Program-made: the position numbers and the translations under genes
The notes under the pieces: generated by a model
Database searches by the model: none
What the model saw: the letters and a program-made list of their open reading frames with translations, nothing else
What the model was told of the DNA's origin: nothing
Shown: piece after piece, positions 29,434-38,980 of the stretch
Numbering within the stretch: position 1 is the first letter of the stretch
Layout of the letters: the number at the start of each line of letters is the position of its first letter
Assembly: GCA_905236005.1 (NCBI GenBank)
Contig: CAJONJ010000039.1
Location: forward strand, 66,612 to 109,492
Length of the DNA: 42,881 bases
Direction of reading: 5' to 3'
Source: an uncultured Alphaproteobacteria bacterium
GTDB taxonomy: Bacteria; Pseudomonadota; Alphaproteobacteria; Rs-D84

Positions 29434-30789
29434 TTGCAATATCAACGTGGTAGTTTTTTATTACAGGCATTATTGGCATTAACTTTGGTTTTTGCATTTA
29501 TACCCTTTTTTGCCAGTAAAATTTCAGCCAGAGACAAAGCTGCACAAATGTATGCCGCCACAGAACAAATTGAAACTGCTTATACAGCTGCCCGTATTTA
29601 TGTGCGTGAAAAAAAAGAAGATTTGCCATACAAAATTACAGAATTATCTGGGACAAAGTTTGTGCATACTTTGGAATCATACGGACTACCTTTGGGGTTT
29701 GTTCCAAAAACCAGTTTAAATCAGGAATTGTCGTTAATCATAGATAAAAATGACAAAGGTATAATAAGCTATATAAAAATTACAGGTGGAAAATTATCAA
29801 AAATGCAATTGGCTGAATTAGCACGCAGAATTGGTTTTTATGCAGAACAAAAAAATGGTAATGTTATACATGTTTATATTCCAATTGATACGGTGTATTC
29901 AGATATTGTTATGAAAAAAGAGTTTAATACAAATGTCGGTTTTTTATCTGAATTAGATATGGATAATAACAAAATAGAACAAATTGGTGTTTTGTTTGCC
30001 AGAAACGGTGTTTTTGAAACAGCTCAAATTGGTGTGTTGAATTTATATGGACTGGAATCCGGTAACAAAGATAAAAATAACATCAAAGATTTATTCGCTG
30101 TAAAAACAGTTTTTCAAAATGCAGATGGTGGTGCAGCATTATCGTTGGTGCGTGGTGAATTAAACGTTGGTGATATATCGCTAAGAACTATTTCAAAATT
30201 TGGAACAGCTGGTTCTTTTGAATCTGATGTTGCATCTGTGTATGATTTTTCTATGGCGGAAGCTCGAACAGGTTTTGCTGGTCCGGCGGATTGGTTGATT
30301 CGTGGTTCTGTACGTGCAGACAATTTTACGTTTATAACAGAACGATTAGATGTAAATGCTTTCATTGATGCATCTCGTGGTCAAGATGTTTATGTGGATC
30401 CAACAAGCTTTGAATATAATTCAAAATCTGGTATAGATGTCGGCAGTATATCGGCTGCGAATATAACTTTGCGTGATCAAACTTCGTATGGATTATTAAA
30501 TGGTCGGAGTGGGGCCGTTTTAATAGATATCAGACCTGCTGGAACATCTGTGTTACCAGATGTGTATATTGATACTATAAATAATGATTCGTTTGAAATA
30601 ATCGCAGATGCCAAAGATACAACCGGTCAGAAAGTTTCTTGCAAAGAAATTATAGCTGGTTTAAACGGAATTTATAATTCAAAATCTTTGATTCAAAATA
30701 TTATATGTCAGTACGTTTTTTGGCAAAGATTAGAAAACAGAATAAATATAAAACAATGTTTGATGAATGGGCGAAATGACTGTATGTAA
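29434..30789 (+). CDS. PilV-like long prepilin/adhesin 1, probable TTG start
   Basis: LQYQRG|SFLLQALLALTLVFAFIPFF; GFLSELDMDNNKIEQIGVLFARNGVF resembles the PilV end-of-constant-region motif. ORF-track start is 29407. Confidence 0.68.
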   Translation: MQYQRGSFLLQALLALTLVFAFIPFFASKISARDKAAQMYAATEQIETAYTAARIYVREKKEDLPYKITELSGTKFVHTLESYGLPLGFVPKTSLNQELSLIIDKNDKGIISYIKITGGKLSKMQLAELARRIGFYAEQKNGNVIHVYIPIDTVYSDIVMKKEFNTNVGFLSELDMDNNKIEQIGVLFARNGVFETAQIGVLNLYGLESGNKDKNNIKDLFAVKTVFQNADGGAALSLVRGELNVGDISLRTISKFGTAGSFESDVASVYDFSMAEARTGFAGPADWLIRGSVRADNFTFITERLDVNAFIDASRGQDVYVDPTSFEYNSKSGIDVGSISAANITLRDQTSYGLLNGRSGAVLIDIRPAGTSVLPDVYIDTINNDSFEIIADAKDTTGQKVSCKEIIAGLNGIYNSKSLIQNIICQYVFWQRLENRINIKQCLMNGRNDCM

Positions 30790-31972
30790 AAAATATTTTG
30801 ATAAACTATCATCACATGCACAGCATGGAACTTCTGTGTTAGAAGTGATTTTGGCTATTGCAATAGTTTTTGCTGTATCGCCGTTTTTGTATAATCAAAT
30901 CATGGACATTTCTTATGATGTCCAAGATATTGCCAAAGCTAATCAGATTGTTAAACTGCGTGATGGTGTTATAAATTATCTGCGTATCAATCAAACACAA
31001 TGGCCAGATACAGTGGAAATAAAATTAAATGATGAAGATTTGCAAGCAATTGCTCCAAACGCACATGCTGGTTTTATAGATAAATATAAAATAAATGGTG
31101 CTGTGATTACAGATGTTTATTTAGCTTTTGATGTGAACAATTCTGCTTTTCGTGCATCCAATGTTGCTAAATATATCGGAGAAGATGCTGCAATTGTTCG
31201 TGAAGATGGAGTTGCGTATTCAGATATTTGGGCTGCGTCAGCACCAGATGATTTCAAAGTGGGTGATTTAGTATTTAGAATTTCTCGTGATTTTGCTGGT
31301 ATAGATAAATCAAGATTTTTACATCGTGGCACAATGGGTGAAGATGGTTTGAATCAAATGCAACGAGATTTATATATGAATAATTTTAATTTATTAAATG
31401 TTGCAGATATTAAATCTGTATCTACAAAAATATTAGATGCAGATGCAGTGTTTGTAAAATCTGATGTTGTAGATGCCGACACTGTGTATTTTACATCTGG
31501 TGCAAATATGAATTCATCAGATATAAAAATTGGTTCTATGCGGGTGACGGGTGATACTAATGGATTCAGAACGATTGTGGCCGAAAAATTAAACGGAAAC
31601 AAATATGTTACCCATGGCAGATTAGTTGTTGATTCTGCGACTGTGGCCAATTCAGTAAATGTGGCTGGAAATTTAGTGTTAAAATCCAGCAGTGTAAAAA
31701 ATATCAGCGGTTTTAATGGTATTGCAACCAGTAAACTTTTAACACCATATATTTCTGCTGATGAAATGATTTTCGTAGATAATTTTGGTATAACTGTTTC
31801 TGGTGAATTATTGATTTCAACCAAAGCACCGTTGCAAATAGGTTCTTGGGCATTTCCAACTAATATTCCACCGTCTTTTTCTAAATTGATGTTAACCAGA
31901 GCATCTATTCCATCAGTTCCAGACATAAACGAATTTAAAAACATATTATCAACAAATTGGCAAACAAAATGA
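30776..31972 (+). CDS. PilV-like long prepilin/adhesin 2
   Basis: SSHAQHG|TSVLEVILAIAIVFAVSPFLY; FLHRGTMGEDGLNQMQRDLYMNNFNLLNVADIKSVST. ORF-track start is 30767. Confidence 0.72.
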   Translation: MTVCKKYFDKLSSHAQHGTSVLEVILAIAIVFAVSPFLYNQIMDISYDVQDIAKANQIVKLRDGVINYLRINQTQWPDTVEIKLNDEDLQAIAPNAHAGFIDKYKINGAVITDVYLAFDVNNSAFRASNVAKYIGEDAAIVREDGVAYSDIWAASAPDDFKVGDLVFRISRDFAGIDKSRFLHRGTMGEDGLNQMQRDLYMNNFNLLNVADIKSVSTKILDADAVFVKSDVVDADTVYFTSGANMNSSDIKIGSMRVTGDTNGFRTIVAEKLNGNKYVTHGRLVVDSATVANSVNVAGNLVLKSSSVKNISGFNGIATSKLLTPYISADEMIFVDNFGITVSGELLISTKAPLQIGSWAFPTNIPPSFSKLMLTRASIPSVPDINEFKNILSTNWQTK

Positions 31973-33288
31973 AAATAAAACGGAATAATTTTTTACAATC
32001 AAATAATCAACATGGTGGTATGTTGGTTGAATTGATGATGTCCATAGCTTTGGCGGCTATCATAATTCCGTTTATATTCAGATATCAGCAGACTGCAATA
32101 ACCAGATCCAGAAATATTGCAATTTCAAATCAAATGGAAACTGTTCAAAACGCATTGGAACGTTATATAATTGAAAACAAAAGTGTGTTGATGAAACCAG
32201 TCGGTAAAAACATATTTAGAATCCGGTTGGCTGATTTAATAAATTATGGTTTACCTGATTCTATGGCAGATACATTTAAAAATGATTATCAATTAAGAAT
32301 ATTGAAATCGTCTGACAATAACAATAAATCTACATTGCAGGGCATAGTAATTTTAAATAATGAAAAAATGTCACCTTTGCGAACTCGTGAAATAGTAAAT
32401 CTTGGTGGTGGAAAATATGGGTTTATAGAAGGTAACACGACATATGGTGGTTTTGGTGCTTTTCATGCGAATGCTGCGGATTTTGGGGTGTCTGCAACCA
32501 AAGGAATTGTTGGTGTTACAAATGTCAAGCGTGGTAATACAGAATATTTATGGCGTCTGCCATCTGAAAACAAAGCTGATTCAACAATGCAGTCTTCGTT
32601 AAATCTGGATGGGCATGATATAAATAATGTTGGTTTCTTAGATGTAACCAAAGCACAATTTGAAGAAAAATTTGCATCTGGAAAAATCAATGCGAATTCT
32701 TTGATTTTTGCAAATCGTGTTACATTAGATTCTATTTATGTTACAAATAATGCAGTTGTAAATGGTACTTTGACAGCAGATTCCAGAACAATGAATGTTT
32801 CTGGTACTTTGTCTTTGGCAGATTCAGGAAAATTTTCATCATTTTATACAAATGATTTGTATGTGAATAATCTGACATTAAATGGTTTTACTATAAATTC
32901 TGAAACAGGCAAAGAAGCCACATTAAGAATCATAGGTGATATGGATTTGATGTTGGGGCATGTTCAGGCATCTTATGTCAGTGTTGGATACACAGGTTCT
33001 GTGACCCCACGTTTATACATCAGTGAAAAAATCCAAGATTCCAAAGATTCCAGTTTTTATTGGGATGTCAAAGGTAAAAAGGCTCGTTTTGCAGACATCA
33101 GTTCTCCGGAATTATCACGATTGGGTCGCATTATCTTTGCCCAAGAATCCAAATCAGGCACATCAACAACATTATTGTTTGGTGCGTTAACAGCAAATTC
33201 AAATGCCACAGTTGGGGATTATCTGAATGCACTGCATGAAATTCAAACACGTGTGCGTGAAAAATATCAAATGTTGAATTTAGAATAA
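31969..33288 (+). CDS. PilV-like long prepilin/adhesin 3
   Basis: NNQHG|GMLVELMMSIALAAIIIPFIF; EYLWRLPSENKADSTMQSSLNLDGHDINNVGFLDVTKAQF; ATGA overlap with gene 2. ORF-track start is 31957. Confidence 0.76.
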   Translation: MKIKRNNFLQSNNQHGGMLVELMMSIALAAIIIPFIFRYQQTAITRSRNIAISNQMETVQNALERYIIENKSVLMKPVGKNIFRIRLADLINYGLPDSMADTFKNDYQLRILKSSDNNNKSTLQGIVILNNEKMSPLRTREIVNLGGGKYGFIEGNTTYGGFGAFHANAADFGVSATKGIVGVTNVKRGNTEYLWRLPSENKADSTMQSSLNLDGHDINNVGFLDVTKAQFEEKFASGKINANSLIFANRVTLDSIYVTNNAVVNGTLTADSRTMNVSGTLSLADSGKFSSFYTNDLYVNNLTLNGFTINSETGKEATLRIIGDMDLMLGHVQASYVSVGYTGSVTPRLYISEKIQDSKDSSFYWDVKGKKARFADISSPELSRLGRIIFAQESKSGTSTTLLFGALTANSNATVGDYLNALHEIQTRVREKYQMLNLE

Positions 33289-33328
33289 ATTGTGTTATAC
33301 ATTACAACAAACAACAGGATAAAAAACT

Positions 33329-33844
33329 ATGAAAATAACTTGTGATTTTTGTAAAACAGAATATACATTAACCAAGATATCTGGGGTGCCTGTAAAGTGT
33401 GCGATATGTGGACATGTTTGGGTTCCGCACAGACGTTTTTCAGGTAATGGCGTTTTATCCAGATTCTTGGTTGTTTTGTGTGCTTTGATTGCTGCGTGTA
33501 TATTTTCATTTGTAGCGATTGTAAAATTTCAACATCATGCAGAACAACGGAAACAATTGGTTGCTCACATAGATGAAAAAAGTGTTCATTTGGTCAAAGA
33601 TGCAGATGGTAATAATCGGATTTTTGTATCTGGTAACATAACAAATCACACAGAAGACATATATGGATTACCGGGCATAATAATTTTATCTTATGATGGT
33701 GCAAATAATGTGATTTCTCGTCAGGCATTTATGCCACCAGCAACTTTGATAGAACCCAAAACCACTGTGACGTTTAATCATATTTTGTCAGTTGACCCGA
33801 CCAACGTGAAACGTGTTTCAGTTGAATTAAAGGAATCAAAATAA
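33329..33844 (+). CDS. Zinc-ribbon (MJ0042-type) membrane protein, DUF3426-like C-terminus
   Basis: MKITCDFCKTEYTLTKISGVPVKCAICGHVW (CxxC...CxxC), one TM, then FVSGNITNHTEDIYGLPGIIILSYD. Confidence 0.78.
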   Translation: MKITCDFCKTEYTLTKISGVPVKCAICGHVWVPHRRFSGNGVLSRFLVVLCALIAACIFSFVAIVKFQHHAEQRKQLVAHIDEKSVHLVKDADGNNRIFVSGNITNHTEDIYGLPGIIILSYDGANNVISRQAFMPPATLIEPKTTVTFNHILSVDPTNVKRVSVELKESK

Positions 33845-34314
33845 TGTCAAAGAAAATATTATTGTTTATGTTGATGTTAATACCATGTGCGATGGGGTGG
33901 TCTGCAAATGGTGCGTCTGACACGAACCCACGTGTCAGCATTTTTTCTACAACAGTTGATTGGTCTGCGGTAACTGGTTTGCCATGGCAACAGTTCAGGG
34001 GTAAATTTGTTGGACAAGATAAATCTTTGGTTAAACAGGGATTGGTTTTGTATTATTTGGATTCGTTTCCTTGTTATGGCGAAGCGGACAGTGTTCGTGT
34101 TTGGTTATCGCCAAACGGTAAAATGTCTGGCCATCTAAGGTTGGTTTGTGTTCATAAACCTGAAACGATATCTTTTTCGTGGCGTAATGCAACCGAAGAT
34201 GCTTTGGATTCTGTATCAACTGGTATTTTGACATGTCCGGTATCTGGCAACAGTGATTTTACAATAGATATAACAAAATGCGAACGTGGCAAAGATTGGA
34301 AAGAATATAAATAA
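33844..34314 (+). CDS. Secreted hypothetical protein
   Basis: Signal peptide MSKKILLFMLMLIPCAMGWSANGA; TAATG stop/start overlap with neighbours. Confidence 0.65.
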   Translation: MSKKILLFMLMLIPCAMGWSANGASDTNPRVSIFSTTVDWSAVTGLPWQQFRGKFVGQDKSLVKQGLVLYYLDSFPCYGEADSVRVWLSPNGKMSGHLRLVCVHKPETISFSWRNATEDALDSVSTGILTCPVSGNSDFTIDITKCERGKDWKEYK

Positions 34315-35279
34315 TGGCTGAAACAAAAGAATTCATCGTAGATTCAGAAAACACAGGTATCAGATTAGATAAATTTTTATCTGCCCAGATGCCTGATTTT
34401 TCTCGCAGTGAAATTCAGAAATTTGAAATAAAACGTTCAGATAATGGTTCGGTTAAAATGTCTGATAAAACCAAATTAAACGACAAATTTATTGTCACGA
34501 TACCTGACATAAAAACCGACATAGCCTATGATAATATATCCCAAGATTTTGATCTGGAAATTTTATACCAAGATGATGATATAATTGTGATAAATAAACC
34601 ACGTGGTGTGGTTATGTATCCATCAGCGGGCAATAAAACAGGAACATTGGTTCAGAATTTATTGTCATATACGCATTTGTCGGCTTTGGGGGGTGAAACC
34701 AGACCAGGTGTTGTTCACAGATTGGACAAAGACACCAGTGGTGTAATGGTTTTTGCAAAAAGTGATGCTGCATATCGTGGATTGGTCAAGATATTTTCAG
34801 CACATTATTTGACCCGCAAATATATTGCGTTTGTCTGGGGTGTTCCGACATGGGCTGGGGCAGATATAACTGGGAATATTGCTCGTTCGTCCAGAAACAG
34901 ACAAAAAATGTCTATGGTAAAAACTGGTGGAAAACCAGCACATACGATTGTTAACGTGTCAGACGTTTGGACAACCAGTGGAATATCTATGTTTCGTTGC
35001 ACATTATTGACTGGTCGCACACATCAAATCAGGGTTCATTTATCTGCACATGGTTTTCCTGTTTTGTGTGACCCATTGTATGGTCGTGAAAAAAATCATC
35101 TGGGTGGGGTTAAAAACCCAGAATTACTGGAATTTTTGAAAACGCACAGCGGTCAAATGTTGCATGCAGAAATACTGGAATTTACGCATCCTGTAACCGG
35201 TGAAAAAATGCATTTCAAATCCAGATTACCAGACGACATGTTGGAATTGAAAGCAATTTTAGATTCCGATAACGAATAA
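34314..35279 (+). CDS. RluC/RluD-type 23S rRNA pseudouridine synthase
   Basis: IVINKPRGVVMYPSAGN, RPGVVHRLDKDTSGVMVFAKSDAAY, RCTLLTGRTHQIRVHLSAHGFPVLCDPLYG. Confidence 0.93.
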   Translation: MAETKEFIVDSENTGIRLDKFLSAQMPDFSRSEIQKFEIKRSDNGSVKMSDKTKLNDKFIVTIPDIKTDIAYDNISQDFDLEILYQDDDIIVINKPRGVVMYPSAGNKTGTLVQNLLSYTHLSALGGETRPGVVHRLDKDTSGVMVFAKSDAAYRGLVKIFSAHYLTRKYIAFVWGVPTWAGADITGNIARSSRNRQKMSMVKTGGKPAHTIVNVSDVWTTSGISMFRCTLLTGRTHQIRVHLSAHGFPVLCDPLYGREKNHLGGVKNPELLEFLKTHSGQMLHAEILEFTHPVTGEKMHFKSRLPDDMLELKAILDSDNE

Positions 35280-35368
35280 GATAAAAATAATCGTAATTTA
35301 TGTGATTTTTTGCTTTTATTATTTTTGAAACTATGATAGAATAAAGACAAAGTAAATGGAGAAAGGGG

Positions 35369-38300
35369 ATGAAAAATCTTATCAAAACCGTTAGTTTTTT
35401 GGCTATAATGACTGTAATACCTGTTGCATTTGGTGCGACATCACGTGTCAGTGTGACGACCAAAGCGACAACACGTTATCCGTCAATTGCGGGACATTTA
35501 ACAAATCCGTTGCGTTCTGTTATTGCAACTGGAACCACAGCTGCATCTTTGATGGCGAATTCGGAATGTATAAATAGCTATAAAAACTGCGTGTTTGCAC
35601 CGGATGTTTGTGGCACAGATTTTGAAGAATGTCCGACCAGATTTTTATTCCATAACAAAATGCCAAAATGCGATCATATTTTGATTCAGTGCAGTGCATC
35701 TGGTATCATGGATTTGTTTGGAACAACTGCAATCAGTGCATTGGGGCAACCAATATTGAATGCTACGAATACAGAGGTTGTTGATTATGTGTATCCTACT
35801 ATTTCTTATGGGGTGAACACAGACGGAACCAAATATGTTACATCAGACAGTAGTTTGGTTGGACGTTGGATTGGTGGTGGATATGGCAACAATTTGTATG
35901 GATTGGCAGAATGCAGAAAGAAATATGAAAGATGTTTGTTAAAAGATGACGTATGTGGCGAAGATTTTGAATTATGCACAAATCAAACAGAATTCAAAGT
36001 TCAGGCTATGAAATGTGCATCACATTTGGCACGTTGTGGCGAAGCGGGTCGTGCAGCATTTTATTGCAGTTTAGATCATACTGCTACTCAGACTCAGGCT
36101 TGTAAAGATGGGCGTGAAATTGATGGTGCTTCTTTGATACAATCTTGGATTAACAGTGGTTTAAATACTGCGGCATTAAATGCTGTGAACACTTGTTACA
36201 AGGTTGCAGACCGTTGTATTTTGGATGCGTGCAGCAAAAATCCAGCAAAATGTATTGAGGGTGAACCTTTGGCTGCTGCCTTGATGATAGATAATATGGA
36301 TTCAAGTTTTTTAACAGATAATGCTTCAAGCATTACAGGTAAAGCGGGTGAGCAAAATGTAAAAGAAGGCCAATTGGTTAGCTCTTCTGACACACTTTCC
36401 AATTACATTGACACTATTAAACAAAAATTAAAAGATTCTGATAATCCAAAAGATTCATTTTGGACAGATGACAGTGGTGACTACAAAATCACAGCTAAAT
36501 ATGTCAAAAGATATATTAAAAATATGTGTCGTGAAAAAATCGGAACAAACAGATTCTGTTTTATGACTGCGAATGGTCGTGAACCAACCAAAAAAACAGA
36601 TTTGACCGATGTTGATAATATGGAAGAAGTATACGGCACAATTTATGCAGATCGTTTCAATGGTTCTATGCGTGAAAAATTAAATGCAATCATTGAAAAA
36701 TATGATGCCAAGGCATCTGCTAACTGTGTAGATACAATTAAAAATTGTGTAATGCGTACATGTGGTGGTGGTTCAGGTGCTGTATGTTATCAGCAAAGTT
36801 ATGATTCAACCAACGGGGTATCTATCAATGGCAAAAACACATACAACGAAATTAAGATGGGATGTCGTGCGATTGTAAATATGGATCCATATTGTGCGTA
36901 TATTGCAGAAAAGAAAGCTATGGACAACAGTGCAGTAACTTATGATAGTGATAGCACTGACGTATTTGCTGTATTGTTCCCAGAATATAACAGCGATATA
37001 GCTACTATCGCATCGGACCCAATTGGTGCGGTTGGTATGTTGAATAAATCTTTGGCAACATCTTTCAGTCCAAAGGCATTGGAACAATTGACAACAGATT
37101 GTAAAAATACAGCAAAAAGCTGTGTTAAAACAATGTGTGGTGCAAATTATGAAAATTGCTTCCGTAACAGAACAGATATAATGTCTGACATGTATACATG
37201 GTATAACGGTGAAGACAGTCAAAAAAACCCCGATGGTTTTAATCATGTGCAACAAGTAGGGTCTGGTTTTGCTGATTCTATGAACAAAATGGGTGGGTTG
37301 TTGGATTACACAGTCGTAACTGGTTTGTGCTATGACGTTGTAACCGGTTCTGAAGCATGTGCAGAAAGTTTCAAGGTTGCTGCCGCTAGACAAGCAGTTG
37401 AAAATAACGGCAATGTTTGGGGACAGAGTCAGAGTGTTAGTTCGGATTGGATTGGTACCAAGGTTGTAGGTTCTCACCAAACAGGAAAATATGTCACAGG
37501 TTGTCGTATTTCTAAAACCATTGGTAACTGTAAAGAAGGTAGCATATCTAATTTATGTGGTTTAAACGCAGATGGTTGTAATTATGACGAAGAAATGACT
37601 GATTCATATGAATCGTTCGTTGTGAAAAAAGGTGCAGAAACATTGTTTGCTGATATCTTGCAGGGTGAAGAAAGAATCGCACAATCCCAAGAAAAAGCAA
37701 GACAAACAAGACTGGCAAACAGATGTAAAGCCATGAACCAAGATGGGTTAAGTGGCAACGAGTCAACCTATGCGTGGGTGAAACCAAAGGGAACAAGATT
37801 ACCCCAAGATTACACCACCAAAGGTTTCCAGCCAAATCAATTAACAATCAGTAACGATGTGTATAATTCATTCTGTCGTGTCAAAGTTACATTGTTGGCT
37901 GATACCCAAGAATTAAATGAAATGCTGGCCAAAGAATCAGAAGCATACTTTGCAGTGGGCAGTCCAATTGTCTGTGGTTCTTGGTTAAGCTCCGCAACAG
38001 TTAATGAGGTTGCTGACAATATTCGCGAAAAAGCTGGCGGCGAATGGAAATTAAGCAGCAAAAAAGGAATTGCGGCTATGGTGTGGTCAACAGTCGGTGG
38101 ATTTGCATTGGGCGGTGGTGCTGGTGGTTTAATCACAAAGTATCTGCAAAAGAAAGAAATGGGCGGTGATATCAGCAGTTTGTGGGCAAACGAAGATATC
38201 AAACAGAACTATAGTGATAAAACAAATGCTGGCAGCTGTGCAAAGAACATTGAAGCATGTTTGGATGGGACAACCAGCAAATGTCGTGAAGGTCTAAGTG

Positions 38301-38773
38301 ATGCACGTGCCGCAAATATTGACAGTAGTTTGCTGAGCAAATTATCAGGAATCAGTTTCTATAGTAATGGTAGCAATGAAGATATTGACCGTAAGAAGTG
38401 TCGTAAATGTGTACAGGCAGATTCTGATAACCGTGGTAAGGTATGTTCTGGGAGTGATGGTAGCTATAACTGTAGAGTATCTGATGTGGAAAGTGAATTA
38501 AGTGAAGTCAGATCTGCATGTATCAGCAAGAATGCTGAAAACATCAGAAAGAACAACAGTGGTAATATGGCTGCCGGTGTATTGTTAGGTGGTGCTGCAA
38601 CTGCTGCGTTGGCTGGTGGTGTAACTGCAACAGTGTTTAAACTGAAAGAAGAAGAAGCTAAAAACAAAGCAGAAAAAGAATTCAGAGAAAGTTTAAGTAA
38701 ACATCTGAACTGCTATGTTGGTCCAGACTATGTTGCACCATTCTTGACACCATTTGGTCTGACAGTGGATTAA
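35369..38773 (+). CDS. Giant secreted Cys-rich protein with repeated C-x6-C-x4/6-C-x6-C modules
   Basis: Signal peptide MKNLIKTVSFLAIMTVIPVAFGA; repeats CINSYKNCVFAPDVCGTDFEEC, CRKKYERCLLKDDVCGEDFELC, CYKVADRCILDACSKNPAKC, CVDTIKNCVMRTCGGGSGAVC, CKNTAKSCVKTMCGANYENC; Gly-rich TM-like segments near the C-terminus. Confidence 0.82.
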   Translation: MKNLIKTVSFLAIMTVIPVAFGATSRVSVTTKATTRYPSIAGHLTNPLRSVIATGTTAASLMANSECINSYKNCVFAPDVCGTDFEECPTRFLFHNKMPKCDHILIQCSASGIMDLFGTTAISALGQPILNATNTEVVDYVYPTISYGVNTDGTKYVTSDSSLVGRWIGGGYGNNLYGLAECRKKYERCLLKDDVCGEDFELCTNQTEFKVQAMKCASHLARCGEAGRAAFYCSLDHTATQTQACKDGREIDGASLIQSWINSGLNTAALNAVNTCYKVADRCILDACSKNPAKCIEGEPLAAALMIDNMDSSFLTDNASSITGKAGEQNVKEGQLVSSSDTLSNYIDTIKQKLKDSDNPKDSFWTDDSGDYKITAKYVKRYIKNMCREKIGTNRFCFMTANGREPTKKTDLTDVDNMEEVYGTIYADRFNGSMREKLNAIIEKYDAKASANCVDTIKNCVMRTCGGGSGAVCYQQSYDSTNGVSINGKNTYNEIKMGCRAIVNMDPYCAYIAEKKAMDNSAVTYDSDSTDVFAVLFPEYNSDIATIASDPIGAVGMLNKSLATSFSPKALEQLTTDCKNTAKSCVKTMCGANYENCFRNRTDIMSDMYTWYNGEDSQKNPDGFNHVQQVGSGFADSMNKMGGLLDYTVVTGLCYDVVTGSEACAESFKVAAARQAVENNGNVWGQSQSVSSDWIGTKVVGSHQTGKYVTGCRISKTIGNCKEGSISNLCGLNADGCNYDEEMTDSYESFVVKKGAETLFADILQGEERIAQSQEKARQTRLANRCKAMNQDGLSGNESTYAWVKPKGTRLPQDYTTKGFQPNQLTISNDVYNSFCRVKVTLLADTQELNEMLAKESEAYFAVGSPIVCGSWLSSATVNEVADNIREKAGGEWKLSSKKGIAAMVWSTVGGFALGGGAGGLITKYLQKKEMGGDISSLWANEDIKQNYSDKTNAGSCAKNIEACLDGTTSKCREGLSDARAANIDSSLLSKLSGISFYSNGSNEDIDRKKCRKCVQADSDNRGKVCSGSDGSYNCRVSDVESELSEVRSACISKNAENIRKNNSGNMAAGVLLGGAATAALAGGVTATVFKLKEEEAKNKAEKEFRESLSKHLNCYVGPDYVAPFLTPFGLTVD

Positions 38774-38793
38774 CAAAAATAATATAAATCAAT

Positions 38794-38822
38794 AAAAAAA
38801 CCAGTCGCAGACTGGTTTTTTT
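38794..38822 (+). terminator. Rho-independent terminator
   Basis: AAAAAAACCAGTC GCA GACTGGTTTTTTT. Confidence 0.9.
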
Positions 38823-38876
38823 ATTAGTCAAACAATTCATAAACATAATTTACAATACAGACAACAAACGCAGTTT

Positions 38877-38937
38877 GTGTCATTGCGAGCGTAAGCGTGG
38901 CAATCCAGGTTAATCAAAACTTCGGCGAAGCCGACTG
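38877..38937 (-). repeat. Two-hairpin repeat, left copy (inverted)
   Basis: Plus strand TGTCATTGCGAGCGTAAGCGTGGCAATCCAGGTTAATCAAAACTTCGGCGAAGCCGACTGA; TCGGC GAA GCCGA hairpin and ATTGC...GCAAT. Confidence 0.75.
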
Positions 38938-38980
38938 ATTTTTCTTGATAATTTAAAAGGATGAAATTAATATTTTTACT

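Noticed and set aside
36806-37480. 224-aa minus-strand ORF
   Set aside because: Antisense to the Cys-rich 1134-aa gene; Cys/Thr/Ile-rich shadow translation with no start signal.
38896-38910. CGTGGCAATCCAGGT resembles the R64 shufflon sfx repeat (GTGCCAATCCGGT)
   Set aside because: Needs an indel and a mismatch; better explained by the local two-hairpin repeat, and no recombinase or invertible segments are visible.
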